A DNA stretch of 64,000 nt from contig JAIXMQ010000001.1 in assembly GCA_025716855.1 (NCBI GenBank), positions 1,243,521-1,307,520 of the forward strand, written 5' to 3'. The stretch comes from Pilaira anomala. Taxonomy: Eukaryota; Mucoromycota; Mucoromycetes; Mucorales; Mucoraceae. Below the pieces are notes generated by a model. It made no database searches. It was given only the letters and a program-made list of their open reading frames with translations, and had not been told where the DNA came from. Below are positions 45,460 to 55,385 of this stretch, piece by piece (position 1 is the first letter of the stretch; the number at the start of each line of letters is the position of its first letter). The position numbers and the translations under genes were made by a program.

Positions 45460-45918
45460 TTAATGTTTTAACAAAAAGAAAAATAAAAAGAATAAAATAA
45501 CAAGTGAAAAGTTAGGATAGAGGTTGACTGTACTATTTGGAGAGGATGGTGACAAGGTATAAGTGGGAAGCATATAAGGTGGGTTGGTAGAGAACATGGG
45601 ACGAAAACCAGAATAAGTTGGTTCTTCTGCTGCTGTGGTAGGTAATAAAGAAGAAGAAGCGTTATTAGCTCTTATCATTTGACAGCTAGTTGAACATGTA
45701 CGACTTTTATTTCTATTCACCAAATTCTGTAAGGAACCACAATTAGTAACGTTGGTGGTTGGGGATCGAATCGTTAAACATTGAGCGTCTGTTTCTATCG
45801 TTGCATTGGTATTGATGCAAGCAGCAGTATAGGTTATATTACCCCTGATATTCGATATGGTATGTTCTGGGCAGGTAAGCGCAGCTTCTTTTGTAATCTG
45901 CGTCAAGTTGAGAGACAT
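45460..45918 (-). CDS. Small Cys- and sequon-rich membrane-tailed protein (paralogue 1)
   Basis: A single exon of 152 residues starting MSLNLTQI. It has eight Cys, many Asn-X-Ser/Thr sequons, a Pro/Ser/Thr-rich stretch (about 94-130) and a strongly hydrophobic C-terminus (FSLVILFFLFFFLLKH). The pattern is that of an extracellular GPI-anchored or tail-anchored protein, but no N-terminal signal peptide is visible. It shares the opening MS-LNLTQI, Cys spacing and hydrophobic tail with the gene at 46444-46863 on the same strand, so they are tandem duplicates. The family was not recognised. Confidence 0.75.
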   Translation of the reverse strand: MSLNLTQITKEAALTCPEHTISNIRGNITYTAACINTNATIETDAQCLTIRSPTTNVTNCGSLQNLVNRNKSRTCSTSCQMIRANNASSSLLPTTAAEEPTYSGFRPMFSTNPPYMLPTYTLSPSSPNSTVNLYPNFSLVILFFLFFFLLKH

Positions 45919-45935
45919 CGTTTGTTATTGTTGTC

Positions 45936-45974
<39 letters not shown>

Positions 45975-46443
45975 AGTTTTTTAATTCTTTCTTTCTTTAA
46001 ATACACCTTTTTATTTTTAGATGAGCCACAAAAAGTACCTGTATATACCCTGTTTACCTTTTTAAAAACGCAAAAAAAAAAAAAAAAAGGTTTGGCGTAA
46101 TGTTACATTTAAAAGTCATTTGTTTATAAAAAATAAAACGATCCCGACTCTCCTTACTTTGTTTTACCTATTACCATTGCTGGGATTCAGAAGTAGATCA
46201 TTAAAACACATTGTGCACGCCACCCCACAAAGAAAGTAAATATATATATACATGATCTATCTTTATCTGTGGCACACTTTTTCATTATAATACTATCGGC
46301 TTATACAATAGGCCCCTCCCCTCCTCCCCTTTTTTTTTCCTTAAGAAAAACTGCATAGTACAAAAAAAAAAAAGTATTTACAAAAAAGATATTTATTTTT
46401 AAAAAAAGATAGGGGGTATATATACAGTATGTTTTTGTTTTTT
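45919..46443. other. Spacer between the tandem paralogues
   Basis: Upstream region of paralogue 1 and 3' flank of paralogue 2. A-runs (45939-45969, 46071-46088) and (TA)n; no gene seen. Confidence 0.5.
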
Positions 46444-46863
46444 TCACATGCGTTTATAGAATACAAGCATTACAAAGAACAATGCAGCAAAAGTAAAGGA
46501 AAAGTTGATAGGTTGTATGGTATTTGTTGTAGCGTTTCCTTGTATCGACGAGAAACCTCGAGCAAGTAATTTACTTGCAGAATCCAAAGTATGCGTATTT
46601 TCATACGCTTCAGTACAATAAAGAGAACAAACAAAATCTGGGTTGTGATTGACATATGTTTTTTGTATATAGTCACAATCTGCTTCATAGGGTATCATGA
46701 TCAATGGTTCAAGAGAACAACCAAATTCAGATATTTCTGTTGCGTTAGATGGGATACAAGCTATAGTAAACTTGAGGTATCCATGACTGACTTGAGCATC
46801 GTAATGTGTGCAGTTATAAGTACTTGCATTTTCAACAATTTGTGTAAGGTTAAGTTCAGACAT
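46444..46863 (-). CDS. Small Cys- and sequon-rich membrane-tailed protein (paralogue 2)
   Basis: A single exon of 139 residues starting MSELNLTQIVENAS, with seven Cys (CTHYD, IACIPSNATEISEFGC, ADCDYI, FVCSLYC), several Asn-X-Ser/Thr sites and a C-terminal hydrophobic helix (FSFTFAALFFVMLVFYKRM). Like paralogue 1 it lacks a visible signal peptide yet looks built for the secretory pathway. The short basic end (YKRM) after the helix fits a tail anchor better than a GPI signal. Function unknown. Confidence 0.75.
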   Translation of the reverse strand: MSELNLTQIVENASTYNCTHYDAQVSHGYLKFTIACIPSNATEISEFGCSLEPLIMIPYEADCDYIQKTYVNHNPDFVCSLYCTEAYENTHTLDSASKLLARGFSSIQGNATTNTIQPINFSFTFAALFFVMLVFYKRM

Positions 46864-47337
46864 AATTTTTTGTTTTCGCTAACTCTTTTTCTCTCTCTCT
46901 CTTTTCAACAACTTGTCTCTTTTTATATATTTTTTTTCTGCTTTTAGTATTCGTTATTTAAAGCCACCACAACTAAGCCCTTTTATAAAAAAAAAAAAAA
47001 ATTCAAATATGTGAAAAGTAAAACGAGCCCCATTAGAAAATTCAGCCTTATTTTCATCATGGATTTTTTTTTTTTTTTTTAAAAAAAAACATATGGCTTT
47101 TATTTTATATATAAAAAGAAAATCGGCTTATTATAAACTTTTTGCTTTTTAAAATAAAGTTACACAATGGCACAGTTTTTGTTTTGATCATCATCAAATG
47201 ACAAAGATGTCAACAGACACGGCACATTTGTAAACTGTAATAAACAAACAAATTTTTTAAAAAAAAAAGCCATGTTTTTTTATTCAATTTAAAATTCGTT
47301 GATGGGAAAAATAAAACAAAAAGATATTTAATTTCGA
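46864..47337. other. Intergenic; no gene seen
   Basis: 5' flank of paralogue 2 (TC-rich) and 3' flank of the HTH-repeat gene. T/A junction at about 47065-47089. Confidence 0.5.
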
Positions 47338-49428
47338 TTATAGAGTGAAACAGATAGTATATTTTTGCATAGCATAATTACACAAAGCAGTTTTAGAGAT
47401 ATCAAGACCTTTGAACTCAGCATTTAAAGTCTCCAACATTTCATCCAACGTCAATACACCTTGTTCATCAATAAGTCTCGTCAGGAACACTTCTTGCTCG
47501 GCTGTGAGAGTGGGTTCAACGGCTGCTACTGGTTTTTCTCTATCTTTCTTGACCCAGCCTTGAGCAGTACTTGGATTAATACCTAATTGCAGAGCAGCTG
47601 CTCGTGTACTCATGCCTTTATCTTTCACAAGCTGAAGTAAATTTTCTTTATCTTGCGCTGTATAACTCTTGTATGTTCTCTTTGTTGTCTTTCCTCCTGA
47701 TACATCTTGATCTGAATTATTTTCTGGCTGAGGAGGAGTCTCTAGTTGAGATGATGGTTGATCAGATAATGGATCCGCCTTCTTATGAATTTCTGATGAT
47801 GCCACTGTAGATGCTGCATCCTCTGCCTGTTGGTCTCGTCGGTCTTTTTTAATCCAAAAATATGCCGTGCTAGGATTAATACCTAATTCTAAAGCAGCAC
47901 CTCGAGTACTCATACCTTTATCCTTCACAAGATGAAACAAATCTTCTTTATGTTGATGAGTATATGTTTTATAAGTTCTTCCGGACTTGACATCAGGCGA
48001 AGTTCTGACAGGTTGTTCCGTTGGAGTGACAGCTTTTTCAGAAGAAGAAGAAGAAGAAGAAGGTTCACTTCCTGAAGAATCAAATACGTTTGAAGCATGT
48101 TGACTATTATCTGCTTGCTTTTCTAATAACGATGTAAGACCCAATTCGCGTGCAGTATCCCTTTCTTTCTTGACCCAAGAATACGCTGTACTTTCATTAA
48201 TACCAGCTTGGGCAGCAGCAGTACGAGTGGTCATACCTTTATCTCTGATAAGATGGAACAAAGTTTCTTTATCTTGAGGTGTATATTTCTTATAGGTCCT
48301 TGTTGGAGATTCTTGTGTAGGAGGAGGCATAGGTAATTCCTTATTCATATCTACAGGCTCATCATCAACAACAGCAGAAGGCTTAGGAAGTTGTCCATCT
48401 GATCCTTTTTCTTTACTCATCCAAGCATAGGCCGTACTTTCATTTATACCCAATTGCATAGCAGCCGCACGCGTACTCATTCCTTTATCTCTAACAAGAT
48501 GAATTAGATTAATCTTGTCTTGAGAAGTATAGGATTTATAGGTCTTTGTGGAATTCATACGAGAAGAAGCAGATGGTTTTTGAGAGATCTTATCATCGTC
48601 TTCTGATTCAGATGCATGACCAGTAGGGTGAGCTGGCTTTTTCAATAATTTTGCGAGTTGACTGTCTTGAGCATCTTTTTCCTTACTAACCCAGGTTTGA
48701 GCGGTACTTGGATGAATACCGAGCTGTACAGCAGCTGCATGTGTGTTTATACCTTTGTCTCTGATCAAATGAAATAAGTTCTCCTTGTCTTGAGGCGTAT
48801 AAGTCTTGTTCGTTTTCGTATTAGCAGAAGCGGGAGAGAAGAGGTTACCTGGGGCTTGTGAGTTTGGATTTTGAGGAGCAGGTGTAGGTGATGGACTTGG
48901 ATAGCCAGCCATGAATGCTTTGAAAGGATTGGTTTCGGCCTTCACCGGTTCATTTTGTCGCGCTTCCTTTTCTTTACTCACCCAAGAGTAGGCAGTACTT
49001 TCATTGATACCAAGTTGTGCGGCAGCAGCACGTGTTGTCATACCTCTATCTCTTACAAGATGAAACAAATTTTCTTTATCTTGAGGAGTGTAAGTCTTGT
49101 AGGTCTTTGTAGCATTCATTGGAGAGGAGAAAAGGCTAGGTACTTGTTGTTGTTGAGGAGGAGGAGAAGGAGAAGGAGAAGGAGGGGTAAAATTGTTCGA
49201 ATAAACAGGAGAGGCAGGTTGTTGGAAAAGGTTATTTCCTGCTGCTGCTGCTGCTGTTGCTGCTGCGTGACTATAAATCTGAGCTTCTTCTTTCTTGACC
49301 CAGTTTTGAGCAGTGCTTGGAGGGATACCGAGTTCTATAGCAGCAGCACGCGTGCTCATACCGTTTTGGTTTACGAGATTAATGAGTCGTTCTTTCTCTT
49401 GTGGAGTATAGGTTCTGCGGGTACTCAT
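47338..49428 (-). CDS. Seven-repeat helix-turn-helix protein, transposase-derived, no catalytic domain
   Basis: An uninterrupted frame of 696 residues from the first ATG (49426-49428); a TGA lies in frame upstream. Seven copies of a ~44-residue homeodomain-like HTH occur at about 5-48, 111-154, 208-251, 298-341, 380-423, 487-530 and 587-630. The consensus is KTYTPQDKENLFHLVRDKGM, then STRAAAxQLGINxSTAYxW and a KKE/SKE end. Linkers are Ser/Pro/Gln-rich and differ in length and sequence. After repeat 7 comes a single different module (about 638-689: LTAEQEVFLTRLIDEQGVLT, then FKGLDISKTALCNYAMQK) that resembles the second HTH of IS630/Tc1-type transposases. In such transposases one HTH pair is followed by a DDE domain; here the protein ends seven residues later and none is found downstream. 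It therefore looks like a captured and amplified DNA-binding region. No intron is needed, unlike most neighbours. Confidence 0.9.
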   Translation of the reverse strand: MSTRRTYTPQEKERLINLVNQNGMSTRAAAIELGIPPSTAQNWVKKEEAQIYSHAAATAAAAAGNNLFQQPASPVYSNNFTPPSPSPSPPPQQQQVPSLFSSPMNATKTYKTYTPQDKENLFHLVRDRGMTTRAAAAQLGINESTAYSWVSKEKEARQNEPVKAETNPFKAFMAGYPSPSPTPAPQNPNSQAPGNLFSPASANTKTNKTYTPQDKENLFHLIRDKGINTHAAAVQLGIHPSTAQTWVSKEKDAQDSQLAKLLKKPAHPTGHASESEDDDKISQKPSASSRMNSTKTYKSYTSQDKINLIHLVRDKGMSTRAAAMQLGINESTAYAWMSKEKGSDGQLPKPSAVVDDEPVDMNKELPMPPPTQESPTRTYKKYTPQDKETLFHLIRDKGMTTRTAAAQAGINESTAYSWVKKERDTARELGLTSLLEKQADNSQHASNVFDSSGSEPSSSSSSSEKAVTPTEQPVRTSPDVKSGRTYKTYTHQHKEDLFHLVKDKGMSTRGAALELGINPSTAYFWIKKDRRDQQAEDAASTVASSEIHKKADPLSDQPSSQLETPPQPENNSDQDVSGGKTTKRTYKSYTAQDKENLLQLVKDKGMSTRAAALQLGINPSTAQGWVKKDREKPVAAVEPTLTAEQEVFLTRLIDEQGVLTLDEMLETLNAEFKGLDISKTALCNYAMQKYTICFTL

Positions 49429-49456
49429 TTCAAAAGGATTCAAATGTTCAATTCAA

Positions 49457-49488
<32 letters not shown>

Positions 49489-50649
49489 GGAGCGCATAAA
49501 AAAAAAAAAAAAAAGTCAGGCCCAAATAAAAAGTTTAACGACAAATTTGGAAATTGTCAAAAACTGCGTCGGCTGATTAAGACCTTGTAAAATAACAGTA
49601 ATTTTTTTTTTTTTTGATCCTAGTGGTGGCATATTGTAACTTGATAAAAACAAAAAAACAAAAAACTCCCGGGACTTCATATTGACGACTAAAAAAAAGA
49701 GGGAAATAGCCAAGTTTTCAAACAGTTATTAGTTTTCTTACACTCAAAGTTAAAATCTTACTTTTTACGCCTTTTGTGTTTGAAAACAGATGAAGGGGTA
49801 TTCACCGATTTTTCCAACTTGCTCTTATTATTATTATTTTTTTTTTTTTGGTAGAATGAAGAACTCGGGAATTGTTGTAGCACAAGTCAGTTTGACGGCG
49901 TCTTGTAGTTGTACGATTTCGGTATAATCGATGCACAATGTATTTTATTTCCCGTTTGACGAACTCATTTAAAAAAGTTGTGTATTGTATGTTAAGAGAA
50001 ATGATGTCAATAGAGAGTGTAGTATGAATTTATAGCAAGGAGTTTGGATCGAATAGGATGATAAACATTTTCTTGTCACTTTGAGAAAACAATGGATGAT
50101 CCATATGTATATCTCCTCATTTAGATAAAGATGTTTCACAGCCAAACATGTGTAAAAGACACTTCAACTATTCCACAGCTCAGTATCAATTTATCCTACA
50201 AAATAAAGGGAGATAATAAAACCATCAGTAATAATTAGCATACAGGCATCAGTAGTAGCATCATAAAGGAACTAACTAATGCTTGTATTACAAACGTTTG
50301 ATCCCAATATTAGTCATAACCGATAGCCTATTATTAACGTATTTCCTTTTCAGATCTCTAGAACTCCTGGGCTGGGAACCTCAATCAGTATATCTTGTGA
50401 TGAGAAAATTATAGTTGAGTATTTGTGTTTTGTTGGATGTTTGTACAAATCGAATTTAATAAAAACAAGTAATTAAGAAAAGCAAAAAGACAAGATTGTT
50501 ATTTATTCATAACGTTCAAAATTGATTCACTGTATGTATTACCATTTACAAAAAAAAAAAAAAAAAAAAGTAAAGTATTAAATAGATATTTTGACAACTT
50601 ATATTTCTGCTTTGGTGTGAGTAAGCTTTTTGGCATATTCACTAATCAC
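49429..50649. other. Intergenic, 1.2 kb; no gene supported
   Basis: Begins with A-runs (49463-49488, 49499-49514). On the minus strand, 49850-49940 shows about 30 open codons (QLQDAVKLTCATTIPEFF) without start or partners, possibly a relic. The rest is ordinary AT-rich DNA with few homopolymers. Confidence 0.45.
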
Positions 50650-51097
50650 ATGAAGTCGTTGCAACTTTTGAAAAACCAGTAATTGGGTATTTTTTTTTTC
50701 TCATTAGATTTACCACGCCTGATGTAATTAAAAAAGATATCGAGACTCAAACAACTTCATTAGGAAAAAGCATAATATCGTTCACCAAACAAGATTTTTT
50801 ATTTGGTACATACCTACGTTTGATCTTTTGATGCTGCATTTATTTGACATTTTTGTTTTAGATGTTGTCATAAGGCTTGGCCAATATGTTATACCTTTGG
50901 CACATTATGGTATTTTCTCCAATGAGATATTATATTTATTATTTCAAGCATTTTTTAACGCCTATGTTAAAAAACAATCAAGGTACCCAAAGTTTACATA
51001 TCTTTTAAAATGCATGCTTGACCGATGTGACAAGTCTCAAAAAGCTCAGAGAAAAGAAGAAGAAAGTGATATATCAAAGAAAAGACGAACGAAATAA
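50650..51097 (+). CDS. Small hypothetical protein, three exons
   Basis: Exons 50650-50678, 50708-50817 and 50862-51097 join into 124 residues, with introns of only 29 and 44 nt. The product begins MKSLQLLKNQFTTPDVI, has a central hydrophobic/aromatic helical region (IRLGQYVIPLAHYGIF, then EILYLLFQAFFNAYVKK) and ends with a basic tail SDISKKRRTK that could be a nuclear signal. The stop is 41 bp from the stop of the convergent MTG1 gene. The first intron is shorter than usual for fungi, so exon 1 is uncertain; the last two exons are better supported. The family was not recognised. Confidence 0.45.
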
Positions 51098-51138
51098 ACA
51101 ATTTTTTTTTATAAAATAAAAATACTATTAACTGCTTT

Positions 51139-52164
51139 TTATGCTTGAGTATTTGCAGCTTTTCTTGAACTTTTTCTTTGCTCTATTTTAGCAATTTTCT
51201 TTTCTTGACGTCTACTCACTGGACTTGTAGCATTGTACATCTTTTGGGATTCAAAGAAAGTTTCTAAAGCCTCAGGGCTGACATCGTCTAATGTATGTTG
51301 ACCCAACTTTCCAGTTCTATAGTGTTTGAGGAAAAACTTTGCAGCCATATTTAAATCCAATTCACCTCCTTTTACAACAGCACCGATACGACGAGCGACA
51401 CCTCCTAACAACTCATCTATGTTATTCGTAGGCTCGTTGTTCGGTAATCTGAACCATTTTGCGTATTCATAGTCATTAAATTCGTTTAATCTATAAAGTA
51501 GATAATCTACCATTACTTGCTCATCTGATAAATGATCACGAATACCGCCAGTTAGAGCCACCTTTAAGCTTCTGACAGGATCAGCAATATGAGGTACCAT
51601 AACACCGGGTGTATCGACCAAATAAACTGTAGGGTCTTCCAACACTTTTACGGTTCCGATAACCGTTCTTGTGATACCAGGTTGTGCACCTGTTGCAGCA
51701 GCTTTTCCTTTTCCAACACCAACCCTTCGAAGCGAGTTGATCAAGGAAGATTTACCAACATTGGGCATACCAACCACCATGAGAGTGACTTGGGGTATAG
51801 GATCTGCTAATTTGGAAGCATGATCTAAAATTGTTCTAATATTATCATCCGTTTGACAGCTGGTAAAAACGACAGGTGTTGCAGGTGCGTGTTTTGCAAA
51901 TGCTTCGGTGATGGGTTTCTTTGTTGATTGATCGGCTAAGTCAAACTTATTGTATACGATCAAACGAGGCCGTCTTCCGACTACTTTTTCAAAACTGGGA
52001 TTAACTGAAGATAAGGGGATTCGTGCATCACGTACTTCGACTACAAGATCAACCGAGTTCAAACGTTCAGATATCAGTCGTAAACCTTTTGCCATATGGC
52101 CTGGAAACCAGTTGATGACTCTATCATAAGGAAAATTAGTTCTGGGAACAAAACGTGCTGCCAT
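51139..52164 (-). CDS. MTG1: Mitochondrial ribosome-assembly GTPase 1
   Basis: A single exon, 341 residues from the ATG at 52164; a longer in-frame extension to 52356 is Leu/Ser-rich and not conserved in kind, so the shorter start was chosen. It is a circularly permuted YlqF-type GTPase: INWFPGHMAKGLR and VDLVVEVRDARIPLSS first, then G4 (NKFD), then G1 (GMPNVGKSSLIN), G2 region (GAQPGITR) and G3 (DTPGV), followed by a helical C-terminal domain (GVARRIGAVVKGGELDLNMA). Mtg1 acts on the mitochondrial large ribosomal subunit. A cleavable presequence is not obvious (MAARFVPRTNFPYDRV). Confidence 0.93.
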   Translation of the reverse strand: MAARFVPRTNFPYDRVINWFPGHMAKGLRLISERLNSVDLVVEVRDARIPLSSVNPSFEKVVGRRPRLIVYNKFDLADQSTKKPITEAFAKHAPATPVVFTSCQTDDNIRTILDHASKLADPIPQVTLMVVGMPNVGKSSLINSLRRVGVGKGKAAATGAQPGITRTVIGTVKVLEDPTVYLVDTPGVMVPHIADPVRSLKVALTGGIRDHLSDEQVMVDYLLYRLNEFNDYEYAKWFRLPNNEPTNNIDELLGGVARRIGAVVKGGELDLNMAAKFFLKHYRTGKLGQHTLDDVSPEALETFFESQKMYNATSPVSRRQEKKIAKIEQRKSSRKAANTQA

Positions 52165-53266
52165 ATTATTTTTGTTGTGTCTATTAAGAAAGGGGGTCCT
52201 TTTTTTTTTCTTCGTTTTTACAGTTTTCATTACTTTAAATCCAGTCAAGAAGAAAAATTCTGCCCAATTAAAACTTGTTGATACCAGTGAAAGGATAAGG
52301 TCTCTTAATAATGCAAGCAATCTTTCAAGGCTACTTGAGGATATTAAAATCTTCAATCAAGACAGCATCGTACTGTATACAGTATTCAATATGAATCTTT
52401 TCTTCAGCAAAAATAAAAGATACATACTAGCTTAAATACTTTCGTAAGCTCACCTACCAGTGAATACGATATTTTAAAAACCATTATAGTTTTATTAAAG
52501 TATTGCTTTTAAGTTGTGTTTACTCTCATTATGTAACTATGAGAAACCGATTGCTCGTTTCTGTTTAAATTATGACAAAAGGTTCGGAAAATGAATTATG
52601 CAAAAAAACTATTGTCATGCCACTTGATTTGGATTAGGCAAAGCTATCAATTATAAAGCAAGCATGACGCCTTTAATGGATTAAAATTTTAAGAGAAATG
52701 AAATAACCAGCGCTAAAATACCCTAGGCGCTCAGGATAAGAGGAAATCCATGCAAATTTACTTTACACAGATGTAGTAACGCTATTATATTTATTACAAA
52801 TACTGGCAAGTTGATTATACTTTTGTTAAATTAGTTAGTCTCGGTTGATATGTATGTGAGATGAAGTTGAATTCTGGGTATAATAGCTAACAGCCTTGAA
52901 AAGGAATATTCTGCTTTTTATAGCAACAAACACAATCGTGTTCTTTAATTTTCAGTCTATACATTTAAATCAATGCATGATAATAGTTGTAGAAAAAAAA
53001 AACGCCTTAATCCTAGTTTAAAATAAACAAAGCATACAGAAAAGTATATGTCACGAATAAAACTTAATTTTAAATAGTTAACCAAAACTTGGCATAATTT
53101 CCAAGACAAATGTAAAATGTTATGTAGTTACGCATTTCGCTTTATTACGTCATTTCGGTTTTTTCGAAACATTAAACCCGTTTAAATTTATTATTTTTCT
53201 TTTCTTCTTTTTTTCTTTTTTTCTTATCTCTTTATTCACAAGAAAAGAAAACAGAAAAAATAAAAA
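52165..53266. other. Intergenic, 1.1 kb; no gene seen
   Basis: 5' flank of MTG1. From about 52440 homopolymers become rare compared with the left part of the window. A short TC-rich leader precedes the next start. Confidence 0.5.
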
Positions 53267-53878
53267 ATGGCAGAAGAAAATATTAACACGTTAGCAGAAA
53301 AGTATCAAGAACTTCGTAATATTCCAGGTAAAGTAGGTGGAGGAGAGTATGACGAAAGGGTTGATTCTCCTACAGGTGAGAAATACAAAGTTTTAAAGGT
53401 AAAAGTTTCTAAAGAAAAAAAAAAAGGGGGTGTTTATTGTATCTAAAGAAAAAGAGGGATATGTATAGGCATTGGGTGATCAACTCGGTTTACCTGGTAC
53501 CCCCGCTGCTGATATTTTATCAAGACTTGGAAAGCCTGATGAGTTAACTCCCTCACTTCAACAACAGTCGGCTGCTGTTTTAACTATGCCAGGTAAAGAA
53601 TTTACTTTTACTTTTTATGCAAAGAAAAATAATATAATTTTTTTTGAAGGTCCGGCTATTCCCGCAGGAGATGGCGCATCTGCTGAAGGTGCCTCCCAAG
53701 CCTTTTATTTTGTATACAATCTTCGACCTAAAGAAGATTATCTTTATTTTAAGGTAAGTTACTATAAACTATAAAAGAGACAAACTCTATAGCAGCTTTA
53801 TTTAACTTGTGTATGCGATAGATTGACCCTGTAAAAGAAACCGTTATTACCTCTGATTGGCACAGATCTTCAAAATAG
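53267..53878 (+). CDS. Conserved-looking small protein of unknown function
   Basis: Four exons (53267-53398, 53469-53592, 53650-53753, 53822-53878) encode 138 residues. The sequence is non-repetitive and appears folded: YDERVDSPTGEKYKVL, ALGDQLGLPGTPAADIL, LGKPDELTP, MPGPAIPAG, then FYFVYNLRPKEDYLYFKID and a WHRSSK end. The Gly/Pro-rich loops and the YNLRPKEDYLYF block look like conserved motifs, but I cannot name the family. All four joins keep frame and use standard GT-AG sites. The promoter side has a TC-rich leader like other expressed genes here. Confidence 0.7.
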
Positions 53879-54025
53879 TTTTTTTTGATTTAAATGAATT
53901 AAATAAATATCATTTCTTATATATCGTTACTTTTTAATGTAAAATTAAAATACTTGCATAAAATCTATTTTACTTTATAAACTCTCGGCTCGCCAAGCGA
54001 GAAAGAAACGTACAGTGCCTCCACC

Positions 54026-54150
54026 GTCAATTGGTCACTTTACTGAAAAAATTGCTCGCTCTTTAAATTTCAATTGGTCACTTTTCTGAAGCTCAATTAC
54101 TCATTTTTCTGAAACTTAATTAGTCACTTTTCTGAAATTCAGTCGGTCAG
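54026..54150 (+). repeat. Short imperfect tandem repeat next to a transposase relic
   Basis: Four to five degenerate copies of a ~23-24 bp unit close to TCAATTGGTCACTTTTCTGA (with TCAATTACTCATTTTTCTGA and TTAATTAGTCACTTTTCTGA variants). Confidence 0.7.
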
Positions 54151-54339
54151 CTTAAAGAATACACCTTCTGCCAAAATGAAGTCGCAGGCGTTAAGAGAGA
54201 CTGTCTTGCTGCATCTGATAACTTGAGCGCTCGTATCATTGAGTCAGCTAGGCAAGTGAGTGTTGATGATTGCCAAGCCTGGATTAGGCATTCTCTTTCC
54301 TTTTTTGATAGATGCCTGGCCCTTGAGCCTATGCTTTAA
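54148..54339 (+). pseudogene. Transposase relic, C-terminal end only
   Basis: An open frame of 63 codons to the stop at 54337-54339, reading KEYTFCQNEVAGVKRDC, LSARIIESARQVSVDDCQAW and IRHSLSFFDRCLALEPML. The terminal VxxxxCQxWIxHSxxFFDRC pattern is that of the C-terminal helix of Tc1/IS630-type DDE transposases common in Mucorales (recognition by pattern). No catalytic part remains upstream; the 24-bp repeats stand there instead. Confidence 0.6.
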
Positions 54340-55385
54340 TTATGCGTGCTACAATAAAGTTTATTCTTTCAATAAATTTAAAATCGGTTGAGTATTACAG
54401 TTTTTCTTAGTATGATACAACACGCAAAAAATAAAAATTTAATGCGCAAAAAAAACAGGTGCGCAAATCGATTGGAAAAAACCAATATTAAAATTGTTTT
54501 ATCGAATCGGAAACAAGAATTACACAAAAGTTCCTGTATTACAAAAAAAAAAAGGACGTGTTTCACAAATAACACTAAAAATTCAAAAAAAAAATAAAAA
54601 ATGATGGCATGTATTCAACTTATTTCACAATAAACTATCATTAGATAATGCAAATTTTCTTGATAAATATATATTGTTTTATTTTGTTTGTTGTGTACAT
54701 GATACATCTGTAAAATAAATACATTTGTATAAAGACTCAATAGTAGCACTCGTTTTTTTTTCCTGTACCTTGCTATACCATTTTAATAGGAGATGTAATA
54801 TTTGTTTCCTAATCCTTCCAGTTACCCGTCATGTAAGACGAGATCTTTTTTTAAAAAAATAACTCATTCGATAAAATAAAGAATAAAGGAAAAGCTAAAG
54901 AATTGGTTTAAGACTCTTTTATACTAACCTGAATACTTGCAACTATTAAATTCTAAAATAAATCATTGTTTACTTTACCAAAAGTATCCAAGCAAGCCTT
55001 ATTTCGCACTTTGCACTATTTCGGGCAATCGGTTTGGAACCCGTGATTATATTTTCACAGGATCCATAATAAAAAAAGAAAAACAAGGCACTCTTTTTTA
55101 CAGCCGAATCAAGCTTTTTAGACTTGGAGAAAAGCTAAAATTATTTGTTAGGATATAAGCATATTGTATCATCATATGCATAAGAATAAGAATAATAGAA
55201 GACGAGAGAACACTAAAGGAGCTCACAGATGTAATAGTTATCATCACCTTTTTTTTTTAAAGGGCAGCCATGTGTGATGTAATACATGCCAATTCCATTA
55301 TATAAGAAAACGTAAAAGAAGAATAAAAAAAAACTTTTTTCTTTTTTCTTTTCCTTATACCTTTTAATTTATTTATATATATAAA
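54340..55385. other. Intergenic, 1.0 kb; no gene supported
   Basis: Ordinary AT-rich DNA. An open frame at 54937-55158 (+) of 73 codons has mixed composition but no motif or splice partners and was not called. The last 60 bp form the T-rich leader of the TM2 gene. Confidence 0.45.

Noticed and set aside
46591..46947. 118-codon + strand frame with Cys and hydrophobic runs
   Set aside because: Antisense of paralogue 2, which has the better start, sequons and shared motif with its neighbour.
48955..49464. 169-codon + strand frame
   Set aside because: Antisense of the HTH-repeat gene; composition is repeat-driven (Arg, Cys runs).
50828..50861. Use of ATG 50828 as the start of the small protein
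   Set aside because: That reading is the intron and breaks the join with the upstream TTPDVIKKDI exon; an acceptor TTTTAG precedes 50862.
52165..52356. N-terminal extension of MTG1 by 64 residues
   Set aside because: Leu/Ser-rich with a Lys run and not like the family; MAARFVPRTNF directly precedes the conserved INWFPGHMAKG.
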